Source: Chrysomallon squamiferum (taxonomy: Eukaryota > Mollusca > Gastropoda > Neomphalida > Peltospiridae). From it: a stretch of DNA of 64,000 nt. The notes below the pieces were generated by a model that saw only the letters and a list, made by a program, of their open reading frames with translations, did not search any database and was not told the DNA's origin. The position numbers and the translations under genes were made by a program. Location of the stretch: assembly GCA_012295275.1 (NCBI GenBank), contig CM022677.1:12017723-12081722 (forward strand), written 5' to 3'. Shown in pieces: positions 12,401-24,322 of this stretch (positions are counted from its first letter, which is position 1; each line of letters opens with the position of its first letter).

Positions 12401-13893
12401 CATGGAATTTCATTCTAGATTAACTTACTTTTCTCAGTAATAAAAAAATAATATGATATATTCTTAATTACATAATTTGATAAATTTGAATTTTAGATTA
12501 ATCGTGTAATTTCATGTAGGGAGAGATGTAAATTGTGTCGCGGAATGTCATGTTACTGCTGTCATAAAACAAAGTATCACATTGTGACACTGAAAGGTGC
12601 ACAGTTAATTTTCAGTAATATCAATACAATAATAAATACAGTATTCATCTAGCACTTTACCCTTTCTGTATGTTCTTATTACTGTTAATAATAAAATGTG
12701 TGTGTGTGTGTGTGTATACTGAGCCAAAAAAATGAGGACAAAGTCATTAAAAATAAAAAGTGCTTAAAATGATTAATAAGCTAGTTGAGATATTAGATAA
12801 AACTTGCTTTCAACTAATACTGAAGCAAAAGTTGTCATTTTCTTGTTCACTTGACTGTAGTGAGGTTGTGAAATCAGGCAAATACTGTTGTGATGTAAGT
12901 TACACGACAACGTTTTAATCCAGTAATACAATGAATAAACTGATTTAATGAGATGTATATTGATGTAATTGGTGTGTTGTTGTATCTCAGTTCAGTGTAA
13001 TTGAGAGATTTAAAAAAAAGTTCACATATGATGTGGTAGTTTGGCAATAAAGTTGTGGACACCGTAACTTACGACATATGCAGAGTTCAACTTTTTTTTG
13101 AGAAAGCAGTAATAACAAATGTCTTTTTCTTTTCCCATGTCGGTGATTGTTTCTGAATCAGAAAGAGATGCAAAGAAAAACTAGAAGTATGCTTTTCAAA
13201 TAATAAAGTTTAGCAGTATAATATGTCGTAAGTTACAAGACACCAAAATGTCATCATCCATAAAAATGAACAATATTATGCAGAAATAAAACAACAAAAT
13301 GTGAAACAGTCTTAGTTTTATTTCAGTTTCACTTCTTTAAAAAAATATTGTCTGCGGGCATTGATTGTTGGTGGCTTCAAACATTGTTTGAATGTAAATC
13401 GTGAAAATAAAAGCTGTGTAGAAGGAAACAAACAAAGAAACGAAAATTTGGTACAAAAAACCTTCGACAAAGATGGTAACGAACAACAATGATTTTTTCA
13501 GCTAACTAATTCACTTGTATAAACGTGGACATTGCATGAAAAATAATTACATAAAAACGAAAATGAATTACTGGCTCTTTCTTTCATTACATTTTATTTT
13601 GATCTTTGTTTTTCCTTGGTTTTGTGCTACACGCCAGTTAAGTTATCCCATTGTTCATGTCCTCGTTTCCAGCGAATTTAACCAGAAAAACAATCATTAA
13701 AAATAAAATATTAAAAGAAACTAATTGCCAAACACTGTAATTTAATCACATATATCAACACGTCTTTTTTAAGGATTACGGAGTTGAATGCAAACACCCT
13801 TGCATTTTCCTTACTTGGTCGAATAGCGTGTCACTCCATATATATATATAGATAGATAGATATAAAAGGATATATATATATATATATATGGAA

Positions 13894-13940
<47 letters not shown>

Positions 13941-15083
13941 CCATATATATCTGTCTGTGTAAAAATGTAAAATTATTTAAATTTATTTTGTGAATATGAA
14001 TGTGTAAGAAAAATGCCTTTTGTAAACTGCGAATGTGAAAAAGGACTCAATAAATTTATTGAAATGTACGCAAACTAATAAAAACATTTCCTTATATTAA
14101 TTCAGGCCTTTTGTTTTATGATTTACAGTCAGCGATCAAGTGGGTTAAGAGAATTTACATTATCCTCACTTGAAGAAATCACAGTTGTTTTCACACGAGT
14201 GTTTACAATAATCATGTTCTGTGAAAAAGGATATATTTTCAGAGATAGGTTTGATGTTGAAGTGTGCACTTGTTTACCCAACACAGCACTGATTTTCTGA
14301 GACTAATGAGTTCAAGATTAATAAAGTGTAATGAAATTTATAAACAACATTCGCAAATTTCTTCACTGGAATATTTTGATTACTGTTACGGAAATGTGTT
14401 CAAAGTTTTTGGTAGAGATGTTTATTGCATTCGTAACAATTCATTCAAATTTATCTTAAAACTGCATTAATAATGAAAAAACGAAACGGAAAAAATTATA
14501 TTTATTTTAAAACATAACAGTAATAGTAATAAAAGTAAATAATAATAATAATACAATAACAATAATTAAAAACAATAAGAATAATATAAAAACATCATCA
14601 ACAACAACAACAACAACAATAATAATAATCATAGGAAAAAGAAACTGATGGCATGAACAAAACAAAAACAACACAAATGGAGTGAGGAAGATGATCAAAG
14701 AGAAAAAAACAACATGTATAAGTGAAACAAAAACATGAGGACAAAAAGAAAAAGTAGAAAAAAGCCCAATAACATTCTGGCTTTTGCCTGAGACACTACA
14801 CATACTGACACATTTCCTCACAGTCAGTCATTAATCAGTCTGCAATAGTAACGCAAAACAAATATTTTAACAGTGAGTGCTGTCATCCAAATATTGAACT
14901 AACAGGCTTTGAGATCAAATCCCAGCCACACCTTCTATTCAGAAGTAATTATAGAGATGTAAAATTACTACTCTGTCTGTTTAACTCGACTTTTAACATT
15001 CTAAGACTATTGTGAGAAAATACCTGAAAGGGTAGAACTGATCACATGAACAACATTCTCACTTATGGTTAACATACTGATTA
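8956..15083. other. Long AT-rich interval, no confident gene
   Basis: Contains (ATT)n at 9421-9470, (GATA)n near 10080-10135, and AT and GT microsatellites near 12698-12716 and 13838-13931. At 9765-9890 a plus-strand frame begins YNGKVYVIQGHRETSC and ends in TAA. It is less AT-rich than its surroundings and may be an exon remnant, but it lacks clear splice sites. The frames at 13515, 14118 and 14264 look like chance. An interrupted inverted repeat sits at 13064-13080 and 13219-13235 (AACTTACGACATAT). Confidence 0.5.
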
Positions 15084-15561
15084 CAGTTGACTATCACTAA
15101 TCCGGCATCATCGGGACCTGGAGGGTGCCGGATTAGCCATTTTGCCGGATTAGCCATTAGGACAGAATACACCAAACCCATTAGCTAACCACCTCATCTT
15201 AAAATATAAATATCCCATAAAGCAGTACAATTTGATTAATAAAGAAAAGATAATTATCAAAAAAAAAAAATCAAGTACAAAAATTAATGAATTACGGGCA
15301 CAGGTATACTACAAATTAATTCTGTTGACTTACATTAGACCATCACTGCCACTTCCAAAGTAGCATTTACATGTCTTGAGGTTGAGGGTTGTCAAGATTC
15401 TCATCATCATCTTCTAAGGTGAGTGAGATATCAGAAACTGATGGTGACGGTGGCAACATACCTGGGTGAGCAGCTGTTGAAGGCAGAGGAGATGTCAGGA
15501 TTAGTGCCGGATTACTGACTGTACCGGATTACTGATTGCCAGACTAGAGGTGGTCAACCTG
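15084..15561. mobile_element. pogo/Tigger-like non-autonomous DNA transposon
   Basis: The left end reads CAGTTGACTATCACTAATCC and the right end, reverse-complemented, CAGGTTGACCACCTCTAGTC. Both are flanked by TA (15082-15083 and 15562-15563), the target duplication of this superfamily. Subterminal GCCGGATTA motifs repeat near both ends. On the minus strand an internal frame contains PSPSVSDISLTLEDDDENLD and ends in TAA. This is an acidic tail like the C-terminus of Tigger/jerky transposases. The DDE core is missing, so the copy is a deleted, non-autonomous derivative. Confidence 0.8.
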
Positions 15562-15567
15562 TATCAT

Positions 15568-15762
15568 AATCGAAGAGATATTTCGGAGAATTTAATGCTG
15601 GGTTACGGCTATGACAGTGGGGTCTGTGTCCTATGTCGTCTGGAAGATCATCAGGCTGTTACAGTAGATGTTACGTGTGGTAGCTCAGTAGATACTATAT
15701 CTTTTGAAACCAATAGCTTTGGATATTTTTCTGAGATGCAATTAGTCACATTTTCTGACTGA
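15568..15762 (+). CDS. Unidentified coding-like frame cut by the Tigger element
   Basis: The frame continues from the transposon end into a compositionally coding-like peptide. It holds GYGYDSGVCVLCRLEDHQ and then TVDVTCGSSVDTISFETN before TGA at 15760-15762. Its base composition is more balanced than the flanks. The apparent Met lies inside the transposon, so the real 5' part is upstream of the insertion or has been lost. I do not recognise the protein. It may be a terminal exon or a relic. Confidence 0.35.
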   Translation, partial: NRRDISENLMLGYGYDSGVCVLCRLEDHQAVTVDVTCGSSVDTISFETNSFGYFSEMQLVTFSD

Positions 15763-16080
15763 AATATTTAAACAGTATTAAAATAACAATTTATATTATA
15801 GATTTCTTAATAGTATCCAGGACACGAAATGGCAAGTCACCAGGTCGCCAAATTCGACCAAAGTTCGGTTTAGGCGACTGGGATGTTAGAAATATTATGA
15901 TTAGTCGCCCCCAAAAATATTATTTGGGTGACCTGTTTTTTTCTAAAAGTTATAACACAGGTAATAATTTTATAATAATTTTATCGAAATATTTATTTTA
16001 CATAAAACGAGTGCCCATAGCTCCTTAAGTTGGACGTATCGGCTTACATAATTTGCTAACAACTATTTATAAACAGTACG

Positions 16081-16320
16081 TTAAAGGATTATCGGTTGGT
16101 TAACGGAACAAGTTATCATAGGAGATAACTCTGTAACTAATTGTTTGCTATTGTTTTTCCTTTTCAATTCCACCTTTAATTGGCTAAAGTGAAGCCAACG
16201 AACAAATTTAGCGAACTTTTAGAGCTTTACGTTAATAATTATCGGTTGGTTAACGGAAACAAGTTATCATGGAAGATAACTCTATAACCTTGTATTCGCT
16301 ATTGTTTTTCGTTTTCACAA
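16081..16320. repeat. Tandem duplication, 150-bp spacing
   Basis: The block ATTATCGGTTGGTTAACGGA, followed by AAGTTATCAT and GATAACTCT, occurs at 16088 and again at 16238. The copies differ by small indels. No coding frame. Confidence 0.8.
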
Positions 16321-16393
16321 GTTAAACTTTACTCAGTCATTTGACGTTGCTTTCCTTAAATTTTTATTTCTTTTGAAAAATCCAAGCATTATA

Positions 16394-16414
16394 ATACTGT
16401 AAATTCTTCTTCTT

Positions 16415-16445
<31 letters not shown>

Positions 16446-16466
16446 TTATTATTATTATTATTATAT
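16394..16466. repeat. (CTT)n-(ATT)n microsatellite
   Basis: A run of CTT followed by ATT triplets. Simple sequence only. Confidence 0.95.
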
Positions 16467-17178
16467 AATTCCATTTTTGTCAAGGTTTGTTTGAAAATGT
16501 CTTACCAGCTGATTTGTATAACTGGGACTAAATGTTTGTGGCTATTTTAATTAATAAAGAATTTTCGTATTTCATTTTAGATGTTGACAAATTAAGGTAA
16601 GCCAATACTTTCAAATTATCGAACTACGAAAAAACCTTTTATGTGACATAAATATTTGCTACAAAATTATTGATAGTGGCTCTTATGTTATAACTTAAAG
16701 AAAAAAAGAGATGTTAAAAAAATACTTTTTATGCGACTAAACCATAATGTTTGCTTTTTTAACTTTCGAGCCTTGTGCTTACTGACATAACGTGCATAAT
16801 GATCAGCTTGAAAGACAGTTAAATTTGGAAATATGAAAATTTTAATTTTAATCAGTTGTAATATATTTTATCAGGATAAACAAGACTCATTAAAATGATT
16901 TAAAAAAAAAAAAAAAAAATGTATCATCTGAATTAGGACAGTCATTTCAAATAATTTACCACAGTATAAGTATTACAAGAATTCAGATTTGTTTTTGTTT
17001 TGCTGCTGAAAAAGATCTGATATTTCTGGGAGTTCTTCAAAGCATTCCAATGAACAAAGCAGAGATAATTTGTATTTGTTTTTTCATTAGTATTTTTCCT
17101 GTTTAAGCAGAAATTGATTTGTAATTTCTCCTTCATTTTTATAGAGGACATTTGAATGTGCATGTGTGGGGTGTTTGT

Positions 17179-17220
<42 letters not shown>

Positions 17221-17221
17221 G
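17179..17221. repeat. (GT)n microsatellite upstream of the MCC-like exons
   Basis: About 20 GT repeats, no coding content. Confidence 0.95.
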
Positions 17222-17492
17222 TTGTCTTCTTATATATTTTATTGTGTTTTTAAAGAATTAGTCTTTCTTCACGTTGAAGGGAGTATCAACAGACTGCTAC
17301 TACACAGGGTAAGAATTTATTTGAATTATGTGTAATTTTTCTAACAGATTAAGTGACATCATTCTCAGATTAATTGATTTTATATTGCAGTATGTTTTGT
17401 TTGTTATTTTAAATTTTGTTTTCATTTTAAATTTTGTTTTCATTTTTATTTTTAAGAAAAAGCTAATTGTCTTCTTCAGTTTCACTTGTCAG

Positions 17493-17592
17493 TACAGAAA
17501 GTTCACATTCCAACAGCCCAAACCAGCCGGTTTCTTGTGTCAAGAAAATATTGAACTTTTAAAACATGTTCTGAAAGCCAGTCTGTCAACTG
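17493..17592 (+). CDS. Upstream exon joined to the MCC-like series
   Basis: Acceptor TTTCACTTGTCAG and donor ACTG/GTGAGT bound a 100-nt open exon. It reads YRKFTFQQPKPAGFLC, followed by a helical NIELLKHVLKAS segment. It leaves in phase 1 and the next exon at 18918 accepts exactly that phase. The sequence itself does not match the MCC N-terminus that I know, so it may be a diverged region. Confidence 0.55.
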
Positions 17593-17852
17593 GTGAGTCA
17601 GTTAATCTATTAATTAAATAATTTATATAATTGTTTTGTGTTGGTGTATTTGTTTTTGTTTTGTTTGTTATTGCTATTTATTTATTTGTTCAACCTATGT
17701 GACTGTGTTATTTTATGATATGTTTTTCAATTTATTTAGTCAAACATTTGTGTCTGTTTATTTGTTTGAAGTAAAGTTTGGCTCTCAGTTTTTCACTGTT
17801 GCTATCAAGATGGTTTTAAGTGTAAATTCAATGTTTAATTCATTGGATGTTT

Positions 17853-18480
17853 GACAGGTGGAGTAGCTGATTCTGAGTTTGGTAAGGTTGTTGTTATGTA
17901 GTTTGTTACTAAAATGATTTTGTTTTTGAATTTGATTGTTTAGATTGGTGAAGTAGCTGATTCTGAGTTTGGTAAGGTTGCGGTTATGTAGTTTGTTACA
18001 AAAATGATTTTGGGTTTTGATGATGAAAGGTGTAACTAATACTGATTTTATTTCTTTACTATTTGCTGGTTGCAACATTCACACACTCCAGTCTCCATTT
18101 CAATATGGCTGACTGTTGTTTAAAACTAGATTGTAGTGAAAGGTGAGTTTTAAAGGGTTGATCATGGCCTAGATCCTTCATGAGATGTTTATTACTGAGA
18201 GTGGATTTTAACACAGTATTTTAGTGTGTGTAGGTTTTGTCTGTATTTTATTGGTTTTATTCTAACATGAGACTATCAGGCAGTGTGATGCTTGGTAAAA
18301 AGCTTTTACAAGATGTGATTATTTTCTGTATGTGGCATCCGAAGTTGAAACTTGCATTTTTATTGCAGTTGAAAGAGATACAGGATAAACTGTTACAATT
18401 ATGTTATAGTTTAAAGAGTTACAGGATAAACTGTTACATTTTTTAATCAGTTTAAAGAGAGAATAAATTGTTACATTTTT
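17853..18480. repeat. Small tandem duplications inside the first MCC-like intron
   Basis: Two copies of a segment containing GCTGATTCTGAGTTTGGTAA occur about 90 bp apart (near 17867 and 17957). A second group of units around ACAGGATAAACTGTTACA lies at 18360-18480. The open frames across them are not coding. Confidence 0.7.
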
Positions 18481-18917
18481 GTTACTGTTGAAAGAGTTAC
18501 CTAATAAGTTACCTCTGACAGATTTGTCTTCTAGTCAAACAATCAAACATCAACATCAACAAAGTCACAAGTGAATCCTAATACAAGAGAGAGCTATAAA
18601 TATATATATTTGTTATTCATCTCTGTAAAGGAATCATGGAGATAGACACGTGTGTTTGTTGGGTTTATTTTTATATATGGAACTTTGAGAATATACAAAT
18701 TCAGGAATTAAGGAATTGAAAATGGATATATATATATATATACACATATGAAAAACTTATATATTATTATTATTATTATTATTCTTACTCTGTATATTTC
18801 CTTCTATTGTAAGTCATGAATTTGCTGCTTATTTACCTATAAAAAATATTTTTTGTAGTGTTTACTTTATGTAAATCTTTGTATTTATTTATTTATTTAT
18901 GTAATATTAATTCACAG

Positions 18918-19015
18918 GACTACAGTTTCCTGTAGCTAAAATTGCAGAACTGAAGAAATTAAAAACATGTGCTGGAGACAGACAGATTCTTGGTGCTGAA
19001 ATTACCTCCCTTGGG
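18918..19015 (+). CDS. MCC: MCC-like exon (VAKIAELKKL..GAEITSLG)
   Basis: Acceptor ATTCACAG and donor GGG/GTAAAT are both in place. The exon enters in phase 1 and leaves in phase 0. VAKIAE, DRQILGAEITSLG and their spacing match the IAKIAE..DRPVLGSEISSIG region of MCC. Confidence 0.8.
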
Positions 19016-19926
19016 GTAAATCTCATTTTGCTTTCTTTCTTTATATGTCTGTGTTCACATTGGTGTTTATATCCCAATAAAACTAAGAGAAAAGAAACAA
19101 ATCAGATAATGTTATATTTAACATCATTTTAATCTGTTCTAATGCATTTGTCAAATCATTTATCCTTTTTTTTTGTTCTCAAAATTAATTTTCAGAATGT
19201 AAATTCTTAGAAAGGTTTGGACTTGCTTGTGTTAGATAACCAACACACACACAAACACACACACACATACACAAATATTTTTAGCAAATTTATAACTTAT
19301 GCTTAACACATTTAAAAGTTAAATTGGAATATACTGACAGTATATTGTTATTTGACTGATAATTATAGAGAAAAAAATGAAAAACAAAATTAAAAGTTTG
19401 CAGTGATACTGAATAACTCATAGACATGGTTTTCATAATTTCCAGTATGATCTTTTAGTTCATTAAAGTGTTAGGTATTTTTTGTTTTGTTTTTTTTATG
19501 GTGGGAATTTCAAATTATATCACCTCACAATAAAAAAGAAATTGACAGAAAATAATTCACTGACATATTTTTCAATATTTCAAGAATTTAATGGATTCTT
19601 AAATTTACAAATGTTTTCCAACTACAGTAATTTTAAATCAAATAATGCAAATAAATACAATTTTAACAATAATACATAATTATTTTTTGCTTTATGGTAA
19701 TACTGTTTCAAGTCAACTAAAATAAATACATTTTTAAGAAAATAACCCTGAATAAGTCATTGATATATTATTTTTCATGACATCCAATATGATTTTAACT
19801 GAGTTTAAACTTTGCTTTTTTTTTGGCCTGAGGTAATACCAATTCAAATCAGTTAAAAGAATTAAAATTTAAACAATATTTCAGAATAACTCTTGACTTT
19901 TGACTTTTTCACAATTTCAACTTCAG

Positions 19927-20157
19927 CTTCCAAATACAAAATTAGCCAAACATTTAGTGCAGAGTTTACAGAGCTGTTCTAACATGCAGGAAATTGTTCA
20001 GACTTTGTATCAGGCGATAGAGACATTCGAAGTGTTGTGTGTTCTGCTGGAGAGTGAGATGGAAGTTTTGTTAGCTAACTGTAGAGCTGCAGAACTTATA
20101 TTAATTGACTCACCAACTGATAGATTTGCTGACATACAGTTTCAGAACATATTTTAA
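19927..20157 (+). CDS. MCC: MCC-like exon with internal deletion
   Basis: It follows acceptor AATTTCAACTTCAG. AKHLVQSLQSCSNMQEIVQT matches MCC's AEHLAHSLQDCSNIQEIFQT. It is fused directly to AIETFEVLCVLLESEMEVLL, which matches a part of MCC that lies about 70 residues further on. After NCRAAE similarity stops and the frame runs to TAA at 20155-20157. No donor that would join in phase to the 21263 exon is obvious. Confidence 0.7.
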   Translation, partial: LPNTKLAKHLVQSLQSCSNMQEIVQTLYQAIETFEVLCVLLESEMEVLLANCRAAELILIDSPTDRFADIQFQNIF

Positions 20158-20784
20158 AAGTTCCACATTTTCTTGACACAAGGAAGTAAACTGGTTCTCC
20201 CTTTGAATCCTGCAATTGACTAAAATTCTTATTTAAAAATATATTATTTCAGTAATTGCTACATCATTGAAATTCATTCTTTTTTTATATGTAAATGAAG
20301 TTAATTTTTGAGTGTATGTCTGTGTGTGTCTTTACAATTTCAGTATTAGTGATTATTAATTTCAGAATGTGTAATGTTAACTTTCAGCGAGTAGCTGTAA
20401 ATACATAGACACTGAAATTAGCCTAAAGTACAGTATTATATTTTATATCTGTGTATTTTAGTGTAAGTTAATTTTTGACATCTGTGCATGTTAGTGTTGT
20501 ATGCTAACTCTTCAGTAAGTCTCTATGTTAATTTTATTAAATGTATATTTAATTTTAATTAGTGTATGTGTGTTAATTTCAGTAAATCTTTATTTTAATT
20601 ACGGTCAGATTAATTTCAGTACCAGCATATTAATTTCCATAAGTGTGTGTGTGTATTTGTGTGTGTGTGTGTGTGAGAGATTCATTTTAATAAGTCTTTA
20701 TGTTAATTTCAATAAGGCTGTTATTAATTTCAGTAAGTCTGTAATATTAATTTTACCAAGTCTTGATTTTGCTAATACAGTATA

Positions 20785-21262
20785 TTAACAGAAGTGTGTT
20801 TTCTCTCTGTTTATTTTCAGTAAGTGTGTATATTAATACAGAAGTGTGTTTTCTCTGTGTTTATTTTCAGTAAGTGTGTATATTAATACAGAAGTGTGTT
20901 TTCTCTGTGTTTATTTTCAGTAAGTGTGTATATTTATAGAGAAGTGTGTTTTCTCTGTTTATTTTCAGTAAGTGTGTATATTAATAGAGAAGTGTGTTTT
21001 CTCTGTTTTTATTTTTAGTAAGTATGTATATTAATAGAGAAGTGTGTTTTCTCTGTGTTTATTTTCAGTGTGTATATTAATAGAGAAGTGTGTTTTCTCT
21101 GTGTTTATTTTCAGTAAAACTGTATATTAATACAGAAGTGCATTTTCTCTGTGTTTATTTTCAGTAAGTGTGTATATTAATACAGAAGAGTGTTTTCTCT
21201 GTGTTTATTTTCAGTAAGTGTATATTAATAGAGAAGTGTGTTTTCTCTGTGTTTATTTTCAG
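20785..21262. repeat. Minisatellite of about 50-bp units, each carrying a 3' splice-site-like TTTATTTTCAG
   Basis: About ten tandem units of TATTAATA-(C/G)AGAAGTGTG-TTTTCTCTGTG-TTTATTTTCAG-TAAGTGTG lie at the 3' end of an MCC-like intron. Each has a pyrimidine tract and a CAG, and the last unit supplies the actual acceptor of the exon at 21263. In most units the CAG is followed by TAAGTG, so a donor-like motif overlaps the acceptor. Confidence 0.9.
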
Positions 21263-21455
21263 CTGATGAGTCAGGGGAGTGTGAGGGTCAGGTGGAGGTG
21301 ACGTCTATACTACAGAGAGCTCATCACTCGAGGAAGTCTGCTGAAGGCGTGGCTCAACATCTACTTCACAAACTGGACAGAAGCTGTGGAGTTAACACCA
21401 CACCCTGTACTTCTCACCCCTGGGAGGATCTGTCTTCTAACAGCAGAACTGCAAG
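21263..21455 (+). CDS. MCC: MCC-like exon (HSRKSAEGVAQHLLHKLD)
   Basis: Bounded by TTTATTTTCAG and GCAAG/GTGACA. Residues ILQRAHHSRKSAEGVAQ, LDRSCG and WEDLSSNS align with MCC MLKRAHDCRKTAENAAK, LDGSCG and WESLSSNS. The open frame has no stops. Splicing to 21935 recreates NSRTASTSSSTASSV, close to the vertebrate Ser/Thr run. Confidence 0.85.
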
Positions 21456-21934
21456 GTGACACTTTACTTGAAGTCTTTTTATGTTATATGGACTTCGTTT
21501 TCTATTATTTTATATTTAGTTTTGTAAGTACTGAAACATACTTTATTAATTAATACACTTTATTTTTCACTACTTCAAGGTGACACCTGATATTCTGCTT
21601 TCACTTTGTTTTTATAAATACTAAAATTACTTTTCTGTCTAAAGAGATTTTGTCTTTAGCATTTTAATTATTCTTTTAAAGATGAATAGTGAAATTGATT
21701 TTATTTTTTACATTAATAATTTGTTTTTCAGTAATTAAACTTAGACATTATATTTAAATGGACTGTATTTTTTTTACCTTGTATTGAATTTAATCCACTT
21801 TGTTTTTAATACTTAAAGTGATTTTGTTTTTATATATATAAATTATCTTTATTTTATATTTATTGAAATCCAATTTTATACCTTTAATATTGCTTTTATT
21901 AACCTAAATGGACTTATCATTTTGAATTGTCCAG

Positions 21935-21990
21935 CACGTCCAGTTCTACGGCCAGCTCAGTGGACCTTGACTTCACCAAACTCGAACCAA
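21935..21990 (+). CDS. MCC: MCC-like exon start (STASSVDLDFTK)
   Basis: After acceptor GAATTGTCCAG the frame reads TSSSTASSVDLDFTKLEPN, matching MCC TSTTSSTASSCDTEFTKEDE. Similarity ends near 21990 and no canonical donor follows, so the exon is truncated or runs into decayed sequence. Confidence 0.7.
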
Positions 21991-22715
21991 ATATAATAAT
22001 AACATACACGATATATATGTCACATTATTAATTTTAATATTTGTCACTTTTGTGTGTTTTAAACATGATCTAAAATGAGAAAAAATCTAAATAATATTTA
22101 TAGAATATGTCTGTTTATTTTATCAAATAAGTATTCTAAATTCATTGACTTGTTCATATAAACAGAGAAAACCAAATAATACAAACTTAGTATATAGATC
22201 ATTGTGTCATAACTACTGATACTGTTTATTACAGTTCTTTATTATAATTTTAAATTGTATATTTTCTAAGAATACTGAGTGTAACAGAAATGTAATAATA
22301 ATAGGTAATAATGATAGGTTATATCATAATATTGATTTTGTATGCCATAACCACTGAAACTCTTTTTCATAATTACTTTTTAAATTTTAAATATATCATT
22401 ATGATAATAATTAATTGAAAACCTTTTAGTTATTAAAATTTTAAATGTTTTAAACTTTGATTCATCAAGGTGTTAAGGTAAGGAACAGACAACATTCATA
22501 ATTCTAATTTTATTATATAACTGAGTTTCAATCATTTATCAGCAGGATGATCATTATAATCTGATAATTATTATAATAATCTTATTGGTATAAATCATTA
22601 CAATTTAGGTTTATTATTATAATCAAGTTTTCATTGGTTATCATCATGATAAAAATGATAATCTGATAGCTTTCATAATTACTAAAGTTCTAAATGAATA
22701 ATCATTTATCATCAG

Positions 22716-22933
22716 GATGAAGATGATGAGCTGACAGCGCCAGCTATATGTGAGTTGAGATCGAATGATGTGATGGAGATAGCTCAGGACCTGTGTGAGT
22801 CGCTCACAAGAGTAAAATGACTCAAATTCAGAGTACAAGAGTTAGTGGCTGCTCTAGAGAAAATCTCTAAAAACTCAGAAATCAGACATCAGCAGTCAGC
22901 AGAGTTTGTCAATGACCTGAAACGAGCTAACAG
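22716..22933 (+). pseudogene. MCC: MCC-like exon with in-frame TGA
   Basis: Acceptor TTATCATCAG and donor AACAG/GTAAAC are intact. The frame includes RVQELVAALEKISKNSEIRH then QQSAEFVNDLKRAN, nearly identical to vertebrate MCC. At 22818-22820 TGA replaces the codon for the lysine that precedes LK in the family, one substitution from AGA. Confidence 0.85.
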
Positions 22934-24291
22934 GTAAACATATCTTCTTTTTGTTTTGTTTTGTAGTGATAGCATTTTTGTAATATTATTGACATATCTA
23001 ATATTTATATATAATCTTTATTTTCATTTATTTTGCCCCCATAGTACCTTAATACCATAAACTAATTTTATATATTTATTTGTTTATTTATTTTTTTCTG
23101 TTATACTATTATTACTTCCACTACTACTACTGTTATCAAAATAATTCTTATTAATATTCACCATCTTTGATTTTAACTAAATGCTGTATTTGTTTCATCA
23201 TGATATTACACCAGCTGTTCGGCTTTTTTTAATTCACAAGTGTTGAAAATATTTGTTATTAGCTGATTATATGCAAAACTTATTTGTGATATGTGTCTTC
23301 ATTATGCATAATTAGAATCACACTGAATTGTTTGTGGCACTCTAACATCATGAAAAGTGATCTAATTTTTTTTTTTTTAAATATGTTATCAAAAGTGCTA
23401 TTTTGCTAAGAGAGAGATGATTCTTGTATTATTAAACAAAATGTTCTCTTTCACAATTTAAGAGTATGGTCTGAATTTGAATGAATAAAAAGAAATAAGA
23501 TGTATATATGTTTGTATAACTCAGAAATTTAAAGAATGTTTAGATGTACCAGTTTCTGCAACTGATCACATCTGGAAATAGAGTTTCACATCAGCAAACT
23601 TTGTATTTGTAGACAAACTAAAACCTTTAAGAATAAGATAATTTCCCTTTAGTTGGCCTAATGGTCTATTAAAAAATGTATTAAAAAATATATTTTTTTC
23701 GTTAACACCTTAAATGTAGAATTATATGCAGATTTCTTATTTGTTGGACAATATCATTAAACATTCATTAAAATAGACTGTTATGACATTTTAATTTAAA
23801 TATATTTTAAATGATATAAATTTCTTATTCGGTGGCCTATAATGTATTTAAATTTAATTACATTTCCCATTTGGCAACCTAGATCAGTAAAAACGTACAC
23901 AAAGACATTGTAAAGGCACATACTGAACTTGAAATAATATGTAAATGTTTTTGTGGGCTGGTGTGAATAGTTACTTTATAAAAAACAGACATGATCATGA
24001 TGGTAAAGTTTACAAATTGTTAAATGGGCATTATCATGTTTAATGTTACTTTGTATGCAATAAAAAAACCTCATCTATTTCAGCTAAGAAAGTTGTTTAG
24101 TTTTATTTCCAAGTGAAGAAACCCAGTGAATAATGACAGGCACAATTATTTATAATAATAATAATAATAATACAATGACAATAATAATAATAACAAGAAC
24201 AACAATAATAATAGTAATAATAGTAATACCAATAATAATAATAGTAATAATAATAACAATAATAACTAGAATGGAAATAACAATAATAGGA

Positions 24292-24322
<31 letters not shown>

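Larger units (their letters stand above)
17493..22933 (+). pseudogene. MCC: MCC (colorectal mutant cancer protein) homologue, partial, probably decayed
   Basis: MCC is a coiled-coil scaffold linked in animals to Wnt/beta-catenin and cell-edge complexes. Five spliced blocks follow the order of vertebrate MCC: 18918-19015, 19927-20157, 21263-21455, 21935-21990 and 22716-22933. An extra exon at 17493-17592 joins in phase. Signature matches are FPVAKIAE, a CSNMQEIVQTLY stretch, AHHSRKSAEGVAQHLL, WEDLSSNS, TASS-D-FTK, and RVQELVAALEKISKNSEIRH followed by the near-invariant QQSAEFVNDLKRAN. Three signs of decay are visible: about 70 residues expected between QTLYQ and AIETFEVL are absent, the exons expected between 21990 and 22716 are absent, and TGA interrupts the last exon at 22818-22820. 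No exons 3' of RAN are seen. It is a truncated or rearranged copy, not a normal full gene. Confidence 0.8.

Noticed and set aside
13064-13235. Inverted repeat AACTTACGACATAT as a MITE
   Set aside because: The arms are only about 15 bp, and no target-site duplication or further terminal similarity was seen.
12716-13700. Possible Tc1/mariner element starting CTGAGCCAAAAAAATGAGGA after TA
   Set aside because: The start resembles a mariner-type end, but no matching inverted end or transposase frame was found downstream.
14507-14821. 104-codon minus-strand hydrophobic ORF
   Set aside because: Translated (AAC)n/(AAT)n-type low-complexity sequence; no splice or domain support.
22818-22820. TGA as a selenocysteine codon
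   Set aside because: The family has lysine here, no SECIS-like hairpin was identified, and other decay signs are present.
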